DNA of 64,000 nt from an uncultured Spirochaetota bacterium (lineage in GTDB: Bacteria > Spirochaetota > Spirochaetia > JAFGXN01), in NCBI GenBank assembly GCA_944390005.1, contig CALXOJ010000001.1:208363-272362 (forward strand), written 5' to 3'. Made by a program: the position numbers and the translations under genes. Positions within the stretch are counted from its first letter, which is position 1; each line of letters begins with the position of its first letter. Below are positions 16,012 through 25,635 of this stretch, one piece after another. The notes beneath the pieces are model-generated. The model was not told the origin of the DNA. It worked only from the letters and a program-made list of their open reading frames with translations, and made no database searches.

Positions 16012-16926
16012 TCATGCATCCTGCAGGAGGGAGGCAAAGTCGTCTATTTTAGAGAGATTTTTTTCCTTCATATAATCGACAATACCGTCGTAAACGGAGT
16101 CGCACAGCCCCGGTGTGATAAAGTTTCCGGTGCCGATTTGAACCGCTTTGGCTCCCGCCAGAAGATATTCGACGGCGTCGTCAGCGCACATGATGCCTCC
16201 CATGCCGATAACCGGAATTTTAACACGGCGAGAGACATTGTAGACGGCAGCCACTCCGACCGGCTTAACAGCGGGACCCGAAAGTCCTCCTGTGCGGTTG
16301 GCTAACTTAAAACGGGCGGTTTTGACGTCAATTGCCATGCCTAGCAACGTGTTAATCAGGCTGACAGCGTCTGCGCCGCCTGCTTCTGCGGCTTCGGCTA
16401 TCGTTCCGATGTCGGTTACATTCGGAGTCAGTTTGATGATCAGCGGTTTATCGGTTTCTTTGCGGAGAAGGGCGGTCAGATTTTCGACATGATGAGGATC
16501 GGTGCCGAATGCGAGACAACCGTGTTTGACATTCGGACACGAAAGGTTGATTTCGAATCCCCAAACGCCGCTGTCGCTTAACCGGCAGAGCGTGCGAACG
16601 TATTCGTCGGGCGAAGAACCGGCAATATTAACGACGGTTGCAAACGATTGCTTTAATAAAAATTCGAGTTTTTTTTCGATGAACGCTTCAACGCCGACAT
16701 TGGCCAGTCCGATGGCATTAAGGATTCCTGACGGCGTTTCTGTCAGTCGAGGCGGCGGATTGCCCTCTCGGGGAAAAAGAGAGATCGCTTTTGTGTAAAC
16801 AGCGCCCAATTTTGACGGATCGTACAAACCGGCAAATTCATCTCCGTAACCGAAAGTACCGGAAGCGGCGCCTGTCGGCGTCGGTAAAACTCCCTTCCCG
16901 ATTTTGACCGTCACATCGATGTCCAT
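16012..16926 (-). CDS. pyrD: Dihydroorotate dehydrogenase B, catalytic subunit
   Basis: The product is a 304-residue FMN TIM barrel that oxidises dihydroorotate to orotate. The motif INLSCPNVKHG (about 127-137) holds the active-site Cys typical of the class 1B enzyme. IIKLTPNVTDI and VIGMGGIMCADDAVEYLLAGAKAVQIGTGNF are substrate and FMN phosphate loops. It overlaps pyrK by 16 bases. Together they form the NAD-linked heterotetramer. Converges on purE, so purine and pyrimidine clusters meet here. Confidence 0.95.
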   Translation of the reverse strand: MDIDVTVKIGKGVLPTPTGAASGTFGYGDEFAGLYDPSKLGAVYTKAISLFPREGNPPPRLTETPSGILNAIGLANVGVEAFIEKKLEFLLKQSFATVVNIAGSSPDEYVRTLCRLSDSGVWGFEINLSCPNVKHGCLAFGTDPHHVENLTALLRKETDKPLIIKLTPNVTDIGTIAEAAEAGGADAVSLINTLLGMAIDVKTARFKLANRTGGLSGPAVKPVGVAAVYNVSRRVKIPVIGMGGIMCADDAVEYLLAGAKAVQIGTGNFITPGLCDSVYDGIVDYMKEKNLSKIDDFASLLQDA

Positions 16927-17669
16927 AAAATCTCCTTCGCGTCAAAAACCGGACCTTCTTTGCAAACTCGTTTGTATCCTCCGCCGCAGATCGGAACAAC
17001 GCACCCCATGCAGGCGCCGAGCGAGCATCCCATCATCGCTTCCAACGAAACAAATGCATCGGCTTGACGCTGCGCAGCCTCAAACGCGAGCGCTTTCATC
17101 ATTGCTGTCGGTCCGCAGGCGAAAAAAAGCGGCTGTTTCGCAGAAATTTCCCGCACGCCGTCAAGAACCGAACCTTTAACGCCGAAAGAACCGTCGTCGG
17201 TGCAGATAACCGTTGAGGCCGGCAGCTGCGAATGCGGAATAAGAGACGCGCTGCGGAATCCGGCAACGAGAAGCGGTTCCCTGTTTTCACGTGACAAGCT
17301 TCGATAAAGGAAGAGAATCGGACCGAGACCGACACCTCCGGCGATTAAAACCGGCTGCCGGGTAGCGATTTTGTCGATCGGAAAACCGTTGCCGCACGGC
17401 AGCAGAATTTGAAACCGGCTGCCCGGTTTTCGCAGTGAAAGCGCGTGCGTTGTTTTTCCTCGAATTTGATAAAGCGCTTCAGCCTCGCCTTTGCCGGCAT
17501 CGGAAAAAGCGAACGGCCGCCGCAACAGCGTTCCTGTCGGCAGTTCGTCTTTTAAAGAAAAAAACGATCCCGGTAAAATTTCGGCGTCCATCGGAACGGT
17601 GAAGCGCAGGCGGTAAAAATCGGGAGCAATCTTTTCGTTAACGAGAATTTCGGATAAAAAGTCGGTCAT
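16911..17669 (-). CDS. pyrK: Dihydroorotate dehydrogenase B, electron-transfer subunit
   Basis: The product has 252 residues. The FAD-binding domain is N-terminal (LLRRPFAFSDAG, about 49-60). The NAD-binding domain follows (LIAGGVGLGPILFLYRSL, about 109-126). At the C-terminus four cysteines of a [2Fe-2S] cluster are visible in CSLGACMGC and the later KRVCKEGP. It passes electrons from PyrD to NAD+. It starts 1 base after the stop of the metal-regulator gene, so the three genes form one transcript. Confidence 0.95.
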   Translation of the reverse strand: MTDFLSEILVNEKIAPDFYRLRFTVPMDAEILPGSFFSLKDELPTGTLLRRPFAFSDAGKGEAEALYQIRGKTTHALSLRKPGSRFQILLPCGNGFPIDKIATRQPVLIAGGVGLGPILFLYRSLSRENREPLLVAGFRSASLIPHSQLPASTVICTDDGSFGVKGSVLDGVREISAKQPLFFACGPTAMMKALAFEAAQRQADAFVSLEAMMGCSLGACMGCVVPICGGGYKRVCKEGPVFDAKEILWTSM

Positions 17670-17670
17670 T

Positions 17671-18105
17671 TCAATCGGTCCCGAGTTGATTCATGCATCG
17701 CGCAAAATCGTCGTTCTTTTTGCAAAAATCTTCGATCAGTTCGGTCAGTCGAGCCCATTTGGAAACCGTTTTCCCGGAAATGTGATGTTCGACAGAGCAC
17801 GCCAGGCGGTCGGCTTCCTCCTCCGGTAAATGCAGAATATTCAGAAAAAAATCTTTGCAGACTTCGTGCTTGCGGATAATCCGCTGCGCCGCTTTTTCAC
17901 CTTCCTGCGTCAGTGTAATGAAAGAATTTTTCTCGTAATCGATCATATTTTTCGATTTCAATACTTTCAGCGCGTTGGTGACGGACGGCATTTTCACATT
18001 GAGTCGAGAAGAGATGTCTTTGACTCGTGCGACTTTAAACTCTTCCTGTAAATGAGAAATCGCTTCCAAATAATCTTCTAAACTTTCAGTTAATTCTTGT
18101 GACAC
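17671..18105 (-). CDS. troR: DtxR/MntR-family metal-dependent repressor (TroR-like)
   Basis: The product has 144 residues from GTG. An N-terminal winged helix (about 8-65: LEDYLEAISHLQEEFKVARVKDISSRLNVKMPSVTNALKVL) is followed by a dimerisation/metal domain (IIRKHEVCKDFFLNIL, EEEADRLACSVEHHIS). Residues of the metal site (E, C, H, H) are present. The SH3-like third domain is absent, so it resembles MntR rather than DtxR. The family senses Mn(II) or Fe(II) and represses metal uptake. Here it heads pyrKD. The best promoter places the transcript start next to the GTG, with no ribosome-binding site, so the mRNA may be leaderless. Manganese versus iron cannot be decided. Confidence 0.85.
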   Translation of the reverse strand: MSQELTESLEDYLEAISHLQEEFKVARVKDISSRLNVKMPSVTNALKVLKSKNMIDYEKNSFITLTQEGEKAAQRIIRKHEVCKDFFLNILHLPEEEADRLACSVEHHISGKTVSKWARLTELIEDFCKKNDDFARCMNQLGTD

Positions 18106-18110
18106 ATTTT

Positions 18111-18139
18111 ATTATATCACAAAATTTGAAAAAAGACAA
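18111..18139 (-). promoter_or_regulatory. Promoter of the troR-like/pyrKD operon
   Basis: Minus strand: TTGTCT (18134-18139), 17-base spacer, TATAAT (18111-18116). Predicted start about 18104, at the GTG start codon (18103-18105). The leader would be essentially absent. Confidence 0.55.
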
Positions 18140-18152
18140 TCATTTTTTCTGC

Positions 18153-18181
18153 TTGCCGAAATCGGGGGGCGGCGGTATACT
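18153..18181 (+). promoter_or_regulatory. Promoter of the M24 aminopeptidase gene
   Basis: TTGCCG (18153-18158), 17-base spacer, TATACT (18176-18181). Predicted start about 18188, which is the A of the ATG. It is divergent from the troR-like promoter; the two -35 elements are 13 bases apart. Confidence 0.5.
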
Positions 18182-18187
18182 GTGAGC

Positions 18188-19861
18188 ATGGATGCAATTG
18201 ACGAAATACGGAATCGGATGGCAGCGGAAGGAATCGATTGGCTGATTCTTTTTTCGGCTGATCCTCATTTATGTGAAAATGTTCCTGACTTTTTCAACGA
18301 ACGGAAGCGGCTGCTTGGCTTCCGCGGTTCGGCTGGAACGGTGATTTTGACGCCTGAAAAGATTTTTTTTCGTACCGATAGCCGTTATTATCTGGAGTGC
18401 GAACAACTTTTTGAAAACCGCGATGTCGTTTTGGTCAAAGACGGAGAAGAGGCGCCGCTGCCGCAGTGGCTGGGAGAGCGATTGACTGCCGGAGAGACGG
18501 TTGCCGTTAATAAAAGCGGAATCTCTCACCCGTTTTACCGGAAGCTGGAATTGGTTTGCCGTGAACAGAAAACCGATTTGACCGATTTTGATTCGGGGCG
18601 GACGCAGAGGTTTTGTCCCGGAGCGGAGTCTCTGGATGCGGTCGTCAAAGATCCTGTGCGTGCTTTTCGGAAAAAAATCGGATTGCTGCGCCGCGATATG
18701 AAGGGAGATGTGCTTCTTTTGACCGCGCCCGACACGATAGCTTGGCTAACCGGTTTCCGACTGTTCCGAGATGCACGCGAAGACGTTTTTTTCTACTCCT
18801 GGGCTTTGATTACATCCGGTCGGATGGAGCTGTTTACCGATCATCCATTGCCGCAGGAACTTCCCAATGTTGAAATTTTCCCGTACGGGGAATTTCTGAG
18901 TCGTCTTGATTCGGTTCGAGAGCAAAAGATTGAATGTTCGTTCAACGATTTAAATGAAAATCTGTTTCGCTTTTTAATCAATCACCGTAATACCGTTATT
19001 GACGACCGACTGCGGATCCGACTGATGCAGACCGTTAAAACACGGGGAGAAATTGCCGCGGTGAAAAAGGCAGCGGCGGCGGATAAACGGGTTTTGCTGC
19101 GTTTTCGGAGGCGGCTGCTGGAAGCGGTTGAGGCTGGAGAACGCTTCAATGAAGCGGATTCAGCACTTCTGCTCGAAGAGCTGCGGCGAAAGGAAAAAAG
19201 TTACCGCGGCGCCTCGTTTGAAACCATTGCCGCGTTCGGAGAAAACGGTGCGGTTGTTCATTATAAACCTGCACCGGAATCGTCTGCTGCCGTTAATACG
19301 GATGGATTGCTGCTGCTGGACTGCGGAACTCATTCTATTAACGGAACTACCGACATCACACGGGTTTTTTGGACCGGCGGCGGCACTCCTCCGCCGCAAG
19401 CGGTGCGCGACTACACCGCTGTTCTGAAAGCCCATATTGCCTTGGCGCGCACACGCTTTCCGCAGGGAACCTGCGGAGCCGCGCTCGACGCGGTTGCCCG
19501 CGGCGAGGCGCGGCGCGGCGGAGCGGAATACGGTCACGGCACAGGTCACGGCGTTGGCTGGATTAACTGTGTTCATGAACCGCCGTTTTCGATTTCTCCT
19601 TCCAATGAAACAGTCGCTGCTTTACCCGGAATGATTGTTTCCATCGAACCGGGGTGTTACCGCAAAGGGGAGTACGGTATCCGGATTGAAAATATTTACG
19701 CTGTTGTCCGCGATGAAACCGATTCCGATTATCTGCGTTTCGAGCGGCTGACCGATTTTCCGTTTGAGTCTCAGTTAACCGACCGCTCTCTGTTGACTGA
19801 TGACGAAAAAAAATGGATCGATGAAAACGGTGGCTTCATCGATCCGCTGATACCGTATTGA
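18188..19861 (+). CDS. pepP: M24B-family Xaa-Pro aminopeptidase
   Basis: The product has 557 residues from the ATG at 18188; a GTG at 18182 is in frame but lies before the predicted transcript start. It releases N-terminal residues preceding proline. Two creatinase-like N-terminal domains (about 1-285) precede the pita-bread catalytic domain (about 290-500). Metal ligands are D and D in LLLDCGTHSINGTTDITR, H in GHGTGHGVG, E in SIEPGCY and E in GIRIENIY, all intact. Length and domain order match eukaryote-type and long bacterial aminopeptidase P. The last 20 codons overlap the galM terminator on the other strand. Confidence 0.9.
   Translation: MDAIDEIRNRMAAEGIDWLILFSADPHLCENVPDFFNERKRLLGFRGSAGTVILTPEKIFFRTDSRYYLECEQLFENRDVVLVKDGEEAPLPQWLGERLTAGETVAVNKSGISHPFYRKLELVCREQKTDLTDFDSGRTQRFCPGAESLDAVVKDPVRAFRKKIGLLRRDMKGDVLLLTAPDTIAWLTGFRLFRDAREDVFFYSWALITSGRMELFTDHPLPQELPNVEIFPYGEFLSRLDSVREQKIECSFNDLNENLFRFLINHRNTVIDDRLRIRLMQTVKTRGEIAAVKKAAAADKRVLLRFRRRLLEAVEAGERFNEADSALLLEELRRKEKSYRGASFETIAAFGENGAVVHYKPAPESSAAVNTDGLLLLDCGTHSINGTTDITRVFWTGGGTPPPQAVRDYTAVLKAHIALARTRFPQGTCGAALDAVARGEARRGGAEYGHGTGHGVGWINCVHEPPFSISPSNETVAALPGMIVSIEPGCYRKGEYGIRIENIYAVVRDETDSDYLRFERLTDFPFESQLTDRSLLTDDEKKWIDENGGFIDPLIPY
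19806..19845 (-). terminator. Intrinsic terminator of galM, inside the aminopeptidase coding region
   Basis: An 11-bp perfect stem (19815-19825 with 19835-19845, loop of nine bases) is followed on the minus strand by one A and eight T. It lies 20 bases past the galM stop but within the last 16 codons of the convergent gene. Confidence 0.8.
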
Positions 19862-19864
19862 GCG

Positions 19865-20887
19865 TTAGTTTTCGATGCTAAAACGGAAAATGATCTGATT
19901 GTGATATAAATCACCCGGTTTCAGAATGATGTTCGGAAACCACGGTTTATTCGGTGAATCGGGAAAGGCTCCCGGTTCCAAGCAGAATCCGGAGCGTCTC
20001 GGATAGGTTTTCCCGTCTTTCGCTTTGAAATCACCCTTCAGGAAGTTGCCGGTGTAGAAGATAAGCGCTTTTTGATTTGTGAAAACATCGAGACGGCGGC
20101 CGCTTTTATCGTCGATGACCGATGCGGCGTGGACGGTTTCGTTTCCTTTTCCGTTGACAACAAGCGCCAAGTCGTATCCGGAACCGAACTGAGTCGAAGG
20201 ATGGTCGGCATCGATTTCTTTTCCGATGGCTTTAAATTCGCGGAAATCGAGCGGCGTTCCGTCGACCGGCGCCACTTCTCCTGTTGGAATCAATCCTTCA
20301 TCTCCCGGAAGAAAGAAGTCGCAGTTTAATTTCAGCCGGTGATCGAGAATCGATGGATTTCCGGCTCCGGAGAGGTTAAAGTAAGCGTGGTTGGTTAAAT
20401 TAACGGGAGTGGCCTTGTCTGTCACTGCATACATATCGATGATGATTTCGTTGGCGTCTGTCAGCGTATAAACTGTGGTAACGGTTAAGTTGCCGGGGTA
20501 GTGTTCTTCTCCGTCGGGACTCAAATAAGAAAAACTGACGGCATTTCCCTTTTTTGTTGTCAGCTCCTGTGCGTTCCAAAAAACCTTGTCGAATCCTTTA
20601 ATGCCTCCGTGGAGGTGGTTTTTTCCGTTGTTGACTGCCAGTTGATACGCGGTTCCGTCAATTTCGAATCGTCCTCCGCCGATTCTTCCTGCGTGCCGTC
20701 CGACTGTCGACCCAAAGAAGTCATTAAACTCAACATATCCTTTTAAATCGTCGAATCCGAAAACGACATCATCGAATTGACCGTCTTTGTCGGGAACTTT
20801 GACTCCCGCTAACGTGGCACCGTAATCAAACAGTTTAATTTCCATTCCGTTTTTGTTTTTTAAAGTGTAGAAACGACCTTGATTCAT
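19865..20887 (-). CDS. galM: Aldose 1-epimerase
   Basis: The product has 340 residues and interconverts alpha and beta anomers of glucose or galactose. The catalytic His is in NLTNHAYFNLSG (about 165-176) and the catalytic Glu in FCLEPGAFPDSPN (about 306-318). The N-terminal LFDYGATLAGVKVPDKDG and NGKNHLHGGIKGFDK are family hallmarks. No export signal, so cytoplasmic. Single-gene transcript, convergent with the aminopeptidase gene. It probably feeds sugars into the glycolytic genes that start divergently at 21 kb. Confidence 0.95.
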   Translation of the reverse strand: MNQGRFYTLKNKNGMEIKLFDYGATLAGVKVPDKDGQFDDVVFGFDDLKGYVEFNDFFGSTVGRHAGRIGGGRFEIDGTAYQLAVNNGKNHLHGGIKGFDKVFWNAQELTTKKGNAVSFSYLSPDGEEHYPGNLTVTTVYTLTDANEIIIDMYAVTDKATPVNLTNHAYFNLSGAGNPSILDHRLKLNCDFFLPGDEGLIPTGEVAPVDGTPLDFREFKAIGKEIDADHPSTQFGSGYDLALVVNGKGNETVHAASVIDDKSGRRLDVFTNQKALIFYTGNFLKGDFKAKDGKTYPRRSGFCLEPGAFPDSPNKPWFPNIILKPGDLYHNQIIFRFSIEN

Positions 20888-21002
20888 CTTTTTTACCTCG
20901 GCATTATTGTAAATCTCAAAGCAGAAATCGGCAACTCTTTTTTTTTGACAGCGGCTTTCAGCAGGCGGAAAACGAAAAAACGGCGGATTGTTTTCTTTTT
21001 TC

Positions 21003-21031
21003 TTGACAACCGCCCGTATTTCGAATATAGT
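21003..21031 (+). promoter_or_regulatory. Strong promoter of the gap-pgk-tpiA operon
   Basis: TTGACA (21003-21008, perfect), 17-base spacer, TATAGT (21026-21031). Predicted start about 21038; the leader of about 41 bases contains AAGGAGA before the gap ATG. Confidence 0.85.
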
Positions 21032-21036
21032 TTTAA

Positions 21037-22140
<1,104 letters not shown>

Positions 22141-22156
22141 TTCCGATTGAAAACGG

Positions 22157-22190
22157 CAGCCTCCTTCCGGAGGCTGTCATTTCCTTTTTT
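22157..22190 (+). terminator. Hairpin with T-rich tail between gap and pgk (attenuator or processing site)
   Basis: A perfect 8-bp stem (22157-22164 with 22169-22176, UUCC loop) is followed by TCATTTCC and six T. The T-run is displaced by about 8 bases, so it may be a partial terminator or an mRNA-stabilising 3' end that lowers pgk expression relative to gap. Confidence 0.5.
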
Positions 22191-22218
22191 ATTTCATTGT
22201 TGCGGAGGAGATTTTCCT

Positions 22219-23403
22219 ATGTTAAGAACTGTTCGAGATATGGACTTGGACAACAAACGGGTTTTGTTGCGCGTTGATTTTAATGTTCCGATTAAAGACG
22301 GAGTGATTACGGATGAAACCAGAATTGTCGAAGCTTTGCCGACAATTGAATATATTTTAGCCAAGCCGGGAACCTCGTTGGTGGTAATGTGCCACCTCGG
22401 CCGCCCGGCGGGCGACGGAACTCGCGAACCGCAGTTTTCCGTGAAACCGATTGCCAAACGGCTGAGTGAGAAGTTGGGCCGTCCGGTTCAGTACATTGAC
22501 GACGTTGTCGGTGATAAAGTGGAAGCTGCCGCGAAAGCCTTAAAACCGGGCGAGATTCTTTTTTTGGAGAATGTTCGCTATTATAAGGCAGAAAAGAAAA
22601 ACGATCCGGAGTTTGCGAAGAAGTTGGCGGCTCTCGGAGAGGTTTATGTTAATGATGCATTCGGAACCGCCCACCGCGCGGAGGCTTCCACCGAAGGCGT
22701 GGCGCATCTTCTGCCGTCGGCTGCCGGATTTTTGATTGAGAAAGAGGTGAAGTTTTTTGCTCCTCTTTTGACGAATCCCGAAAAACCGTTTGTTGCCATT
22801 GTCGGCGGTGCAAAAGTTTCGTCGAAGATCGGTGTTTTGGAATCGCTGCTGAAGACAGCCGATACTTTTATTATCGGCGGCGGTATGGCGTATACCTTTT
22901 TGAAGGCTCAGGGTTTTGAGGTCGGAAAATCGTTACTGGAAAACGATTTTATCGATACGGCAAAGAATTTTTTGGCGGCGGCCGAAAAAGCGGGTGTTAA
23001 AGTTCTTCTTCCCGTTGATAACGTTGTGGCTTCTGAGTTTTCCGAAAATGCCGATGCCGAAATCATTGATTCCGACAATATTCCCGCAGATAAAATGGGA
23101 ATGGACATCGGTCCCAAAACGATCCGTCTCTTCTCCGAAGCGATTATTCCCGCCAAAACTGTCGTTTGGAATGGCCCTATGGGAGTTTTTGAATTCGACA
23201 AGTTTGCGAACGGAACCAAAGAAGTGGCGATGGCTGTGGCTGAGTGTAAAGGAACAACCGTTGTCGGAGGCGGTGATTCCGTTGCAGCGGCAAACAAATT
23301 CGGTTTAACGAAAAAATTGAGTCACGTATCCACCGGCGGCGGCGCCTCTCTCGAATTTCTTGAAGGTAAAAAACTGCCCGGTATTGTTGCGCTGGAAGAC
23401 TGA
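22219..23403 (+). CDS. pgk: Phosphoglycerate kinase
   Basis: The product has 394 residues. The frame is open to 22147, but the ATG at 22219 follows GGAGGAG by 7 bases and gives the standard N-terminus (RTVRDMDLDNKRVLLRVDFNVP). Substrate-binding RVDFNVPIKDG, HLGRP and the nucleotide-binding GGAKVSSKIGVLE, GGGMAYTFL and VGGGDSVAA are all present. Makes ATP from 1,3-bisphosphoglycerate. It is 78 bases after gap and 15 before tpiA. Confidence 0.97.
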   Translation: MLRTVRDMDLDNKRVLLRVDFNVPIKDGVITDETRIVEALPTIEYILAKPGTSLVVMCHLGRPAGDGTREPQFSVKPIAKRLSEKLGRPVQYIDDVVGDKVEAAAKALKPGEILFLENVRYYKAEKKNDPEFAKKLAALGEVYVNDAFGTAHRAEASTEGVAHLLPSAAGFLIEKEVKFFAPLLTNPEKPFVAIVGGAKVSSKIGVLESLLKTADTFIIGGGMAYTFLKAQGFEVGKSLLENDFIDTAKNFLAAAEKAGVKVLLPVDNVVASEFSENADAEIIDSDNIPADKMGMDIGPKTIRLFSEAIIPAKTVVWNGPMGVFEFDKFANGTKEVAMAVAECKGTTVVGGGDSVAAANKFGLTKKLSHVSTGGGASLEFLEGKKLPGIVALED

Positions 23404-23418
23404 GGTAAGGAGTCTGAA

Positions 23419-24171
23419 ATGAGAAAGAGTTTTATTGCCGGAAACTGGAAAATGAATTTGACGGTGACGCAGGCCGTTGAGTTGGCGAAAGCGTTGGTGA
23501 AGTCCGTGAAAGATTGTCCGCATCGGGTGTTAGTTGCGCCGAATTTTACGTGTCTGGATGCCGTCTCGAAAGTTCTGTCCGGCACACCGATTCTGCTTGG
23601 AGCGCAAAACATGGCTTTTGCCGAAGCGGGCGCTTATACCGGTGAAACTTCGGTTTTAATGTTGAAAGATGTCGGCGTTCAGGCCGTGATCCTCGGTCAC
23701 TCCGAACGGCGGTCGATTTACGGTGAAACCGACGAGGTCATTAATCAAAAAGTGAAGCTGGCTCTTCATCATGGACTGGAAGTCATTCTGTGTGTCGGTG
23801 AGACGCTGGAAGAACGGGAGTCCGGAAAAGCGATTGAGGTAGTTAATGCTCAGATTGAAGCAGGTTTGAAGGATGTGACTGCGGAAGAATTATCCAGCGT
23901 AACCATTGCTTACGAACCGGTTTGGGCTATCGGTACGGGGAAAACCGCAACGCCTCAGGATGCTCAGGAAGTTCATGCTGCCGCTCGCGCTAAAGTCGGT
24001 GAACTGTATTGTCCCAAATGCGCTGAAAATCTGATTATTCAGTACGGCGGTTCGATGAATGCCGGCAATGCTAAAGAATTGATGGCGATGCCGGATGTTG
24101 ACGGCGGTTTGATCGGCGGGGCCTCGCTGAAGGCCGAAACCTTTCTGCCGATTGTCAATTACGATAAATAA
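23419..24171 (+). CDS. tpiA: Triosephosphate isomerase
   Basis: The product has 250 residues and interconverts the two triose phosphates. Catalytic Lys in AGNWKMN (residues 7-13), His in LGHSERR and Glu in AYEPVWAIGTGKTA are intact, with the phosphate-binding YGGSMNAGNA near the C-terminus. AAGGAG lies before the ATG. The downstream genes up to map have very short or negative gaps, so they may share this operon. Confidence 0.97.
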   Translation: MRKSFIAGNWKMNLTVTQAVELAKALVKSVKDCPHRVLVAPNFTCLDAVSKVLSGTPILLGAQNMAFAEAGAYTGETSVLMLKDVGVQAVILGHSERRSIYGETDEVINQKVKLALHHGLEVILCVGETLEERESGKAIEVVNAQIEAGLKDVTAEELSSVTIAYEPVWAIGTGKTATPQDAQEVHAAARAKVGELYCPKCAENLIIQYGGSMNAGNAKELMAMPDVDGGLIGGASLKAETFLPIVNYDK

Positions 24172-24182
24172 CGGAGTTTTAA

Positions 24183-24578
24183 ATGGCGGTATTAAGTGTA
24201 ATTTTACTGATTTTGTTTTGTATCGTTTCGGTTTTACTGATGGCCGTTGTTTTGCTGCAGGATTCACAGGGAGATGGACTCGGCGGTATTTTCGGCGGGA
24301 GCAACAACTCTTCTGTCGGACTGCAGTCGGGAAACATCCTTGCTCGTTTTACAGGTATTTTAGCGGTGCTCTTTTTTGTACTTTCTTTGGCGCTGATGAT
24401 GGTTTATACAAAGAGTTACAGCGATGCCAGGGCGCTTGAAGGAGTTGAAGCCGAAGTCAATGCGCAAAGTGCGGCGGAACGGACATGGATTGACGATATT
24501 CAGGAGTATCGTGATCTGGGTGCTTCTTCCGAAGCTGCAGACGCTTCGAGCGAAACAGAAGCTGAAGCTGCGGAATAA
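24183..24578 (+). CDS. secG: Preprotein translocase subunit SecG
   Basis: The product has 131 residues with two membrane helices (about 3-25 and 55-77) and, between them, the family segment LLQDSQGDGLGGIFGGSNNS. The C-terminal 45 residues are an acidic Ala/Glu-rich extension. SecG assists SecYEG-mediated export. A secG gene immediately after tpiA is a common arrangement. The start has GGAG 8 bases upstream. Confidence 0.9.
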   Translation: MAVLSVILLILFCIVSVLLMAVVLLQDSQGDGLGGIFGGSNNSSVGLQSGNILARFTGILAVLFFVLSLALMMVYTKSYSDARALEGVEAEVNAQSAAERTWIDDIQEYRDLGASSEAADASSETEAEAAE

Positions 24579-24600
24579 AATCAGAAACGGGGGCGTCAGA

Positions 24601-25635
24601 GTGAAAAAATCGGTTTTTTGTGGTTTGTTTGCCGTTTTTACGACGGTCGGTTCTTTTGCCGCCGATCGAATCGATAACATTGTGGCAACTGTCGAATTGA
24701 TTCGTCGCGAACCGATTACTCGCGCTTCCGTCGACGCCCGCTATGATGAAATCATGAAGGCGTCGAACAATGCGCTTTCCGTCACAAAAAAAGAGGTTTT
24801 GGATCAACTGATTGACGTCTCTTTGCTGGTGCAGGCGGCCGATCGAGATGAAATTAAAGTCAGCGAAACGTCGTTTAATGCTTTTAAAAGGCAAAAGTTG
24901 GCGGAACTGTCGACTCTTTTGCGCCGCACGGCAACCGATAAGGATTTGGAAACTTACGGCGGTATGACGTTGGACCGCATCAAAGAGGCGTTTGTCAATC
25001 AGGAAAAAATCAAACAATACGTGGCAAAAAAGCGGCCGGATGCGCTGACACCTCCCGAGGTGACAGACGCTGAAGCGCGTGCCGAATTTCAGCGGCAGGT
25101 AAATGCCGGAACATTGAATCTGCCGGCCCGCGTGCGTGTCAGTCAAATTTATATCGATACAACAGGACTGAATGCAGACGACAAAAAAAATGCGCGCAAA
25201 GTTATTGATGAAGCAAAAGCGAAGGTGTCTTCCGGACAGATGAGCTTTGAAGAAGCTGCCAGAACCTATTCGGAAGATCGCGGTACAAAGTACAACGGCG
25301 GAGCGATGGGATGGCTTCTTTACAGTGAAGCGTTTCAGTTACTGGATGCAAAAATTGTGGAAACTTTATTTGCACTGCCGGTTGACGGCGTTACCGACGT
25401 TTTGGAAACAGAACGCGGTTATCATGTTTTCAAAGTGACGGCTAAAGAAGCGGCAGGAATTCCGAAGTACGATGATAAAATTGATCCTGAACAGTCGGTT
25501 ACTTTCGGCGACAGCGTGAAAGATCAAATGCGTACAATGAAAATGTACGGAAATTATAATACCGCGCTTCAGGAGTTGAGCAAAAAATTAAGAGAAGAAG
25601 CGGATATTAAATATTTTGACGAGGACTTGGATTAG
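24601..25635 (+). CDS. Exported parvulin-type peptidyl-prolyl isomerase (SurA/PrsA-like)
   Basis: The product has 344 residues from the GTG at 24601, which directly begins a signal peptide (MKKSVFCGLFAVFTTVGSFA-A). The frame is open upstream but overlaps secG out of need. A SurA_N-like helical part (about 20-165) precedes one PpiC domain (about 175-285) containing VRVSQIYIDT, AAR-TYSEDRG-like text, GGAMGWL and GYHVFKV. Probable periplasmic chaperone for outer-membrane proteins. It overlaps nusB by one base (TAGTG). Confidence 0.85.
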   Translation: MKKSVFCGLFAVFTTVGSFAADRIDNIVATVELIRREPITRASVDARYDEIMKASNNALSVTKKEVLDQLIDVSLLVQAADRDEIKVSETSFNAFKRQKLAELSTLLRRTATDKDLETYGGMTLDRIKEAFVNQEKIKQYVAKKRPDALTPPEVTDAEARAEFQRQVNAGTLNLPARVRVSQIYIDTTGLNADDKKNARKVIDEAKAKVSSGQMSFEEAARTYSEDRGTKYNGGAMGWLLYSEAFQLLDAKIVETLFALPVDGVTDVLETERGYHVFKVTAKEAAGIPKYDDKIDPEQSVTFGDSVKDQMRTMKMYGNYNTALQELSKKLREEADIKYFDEDLD

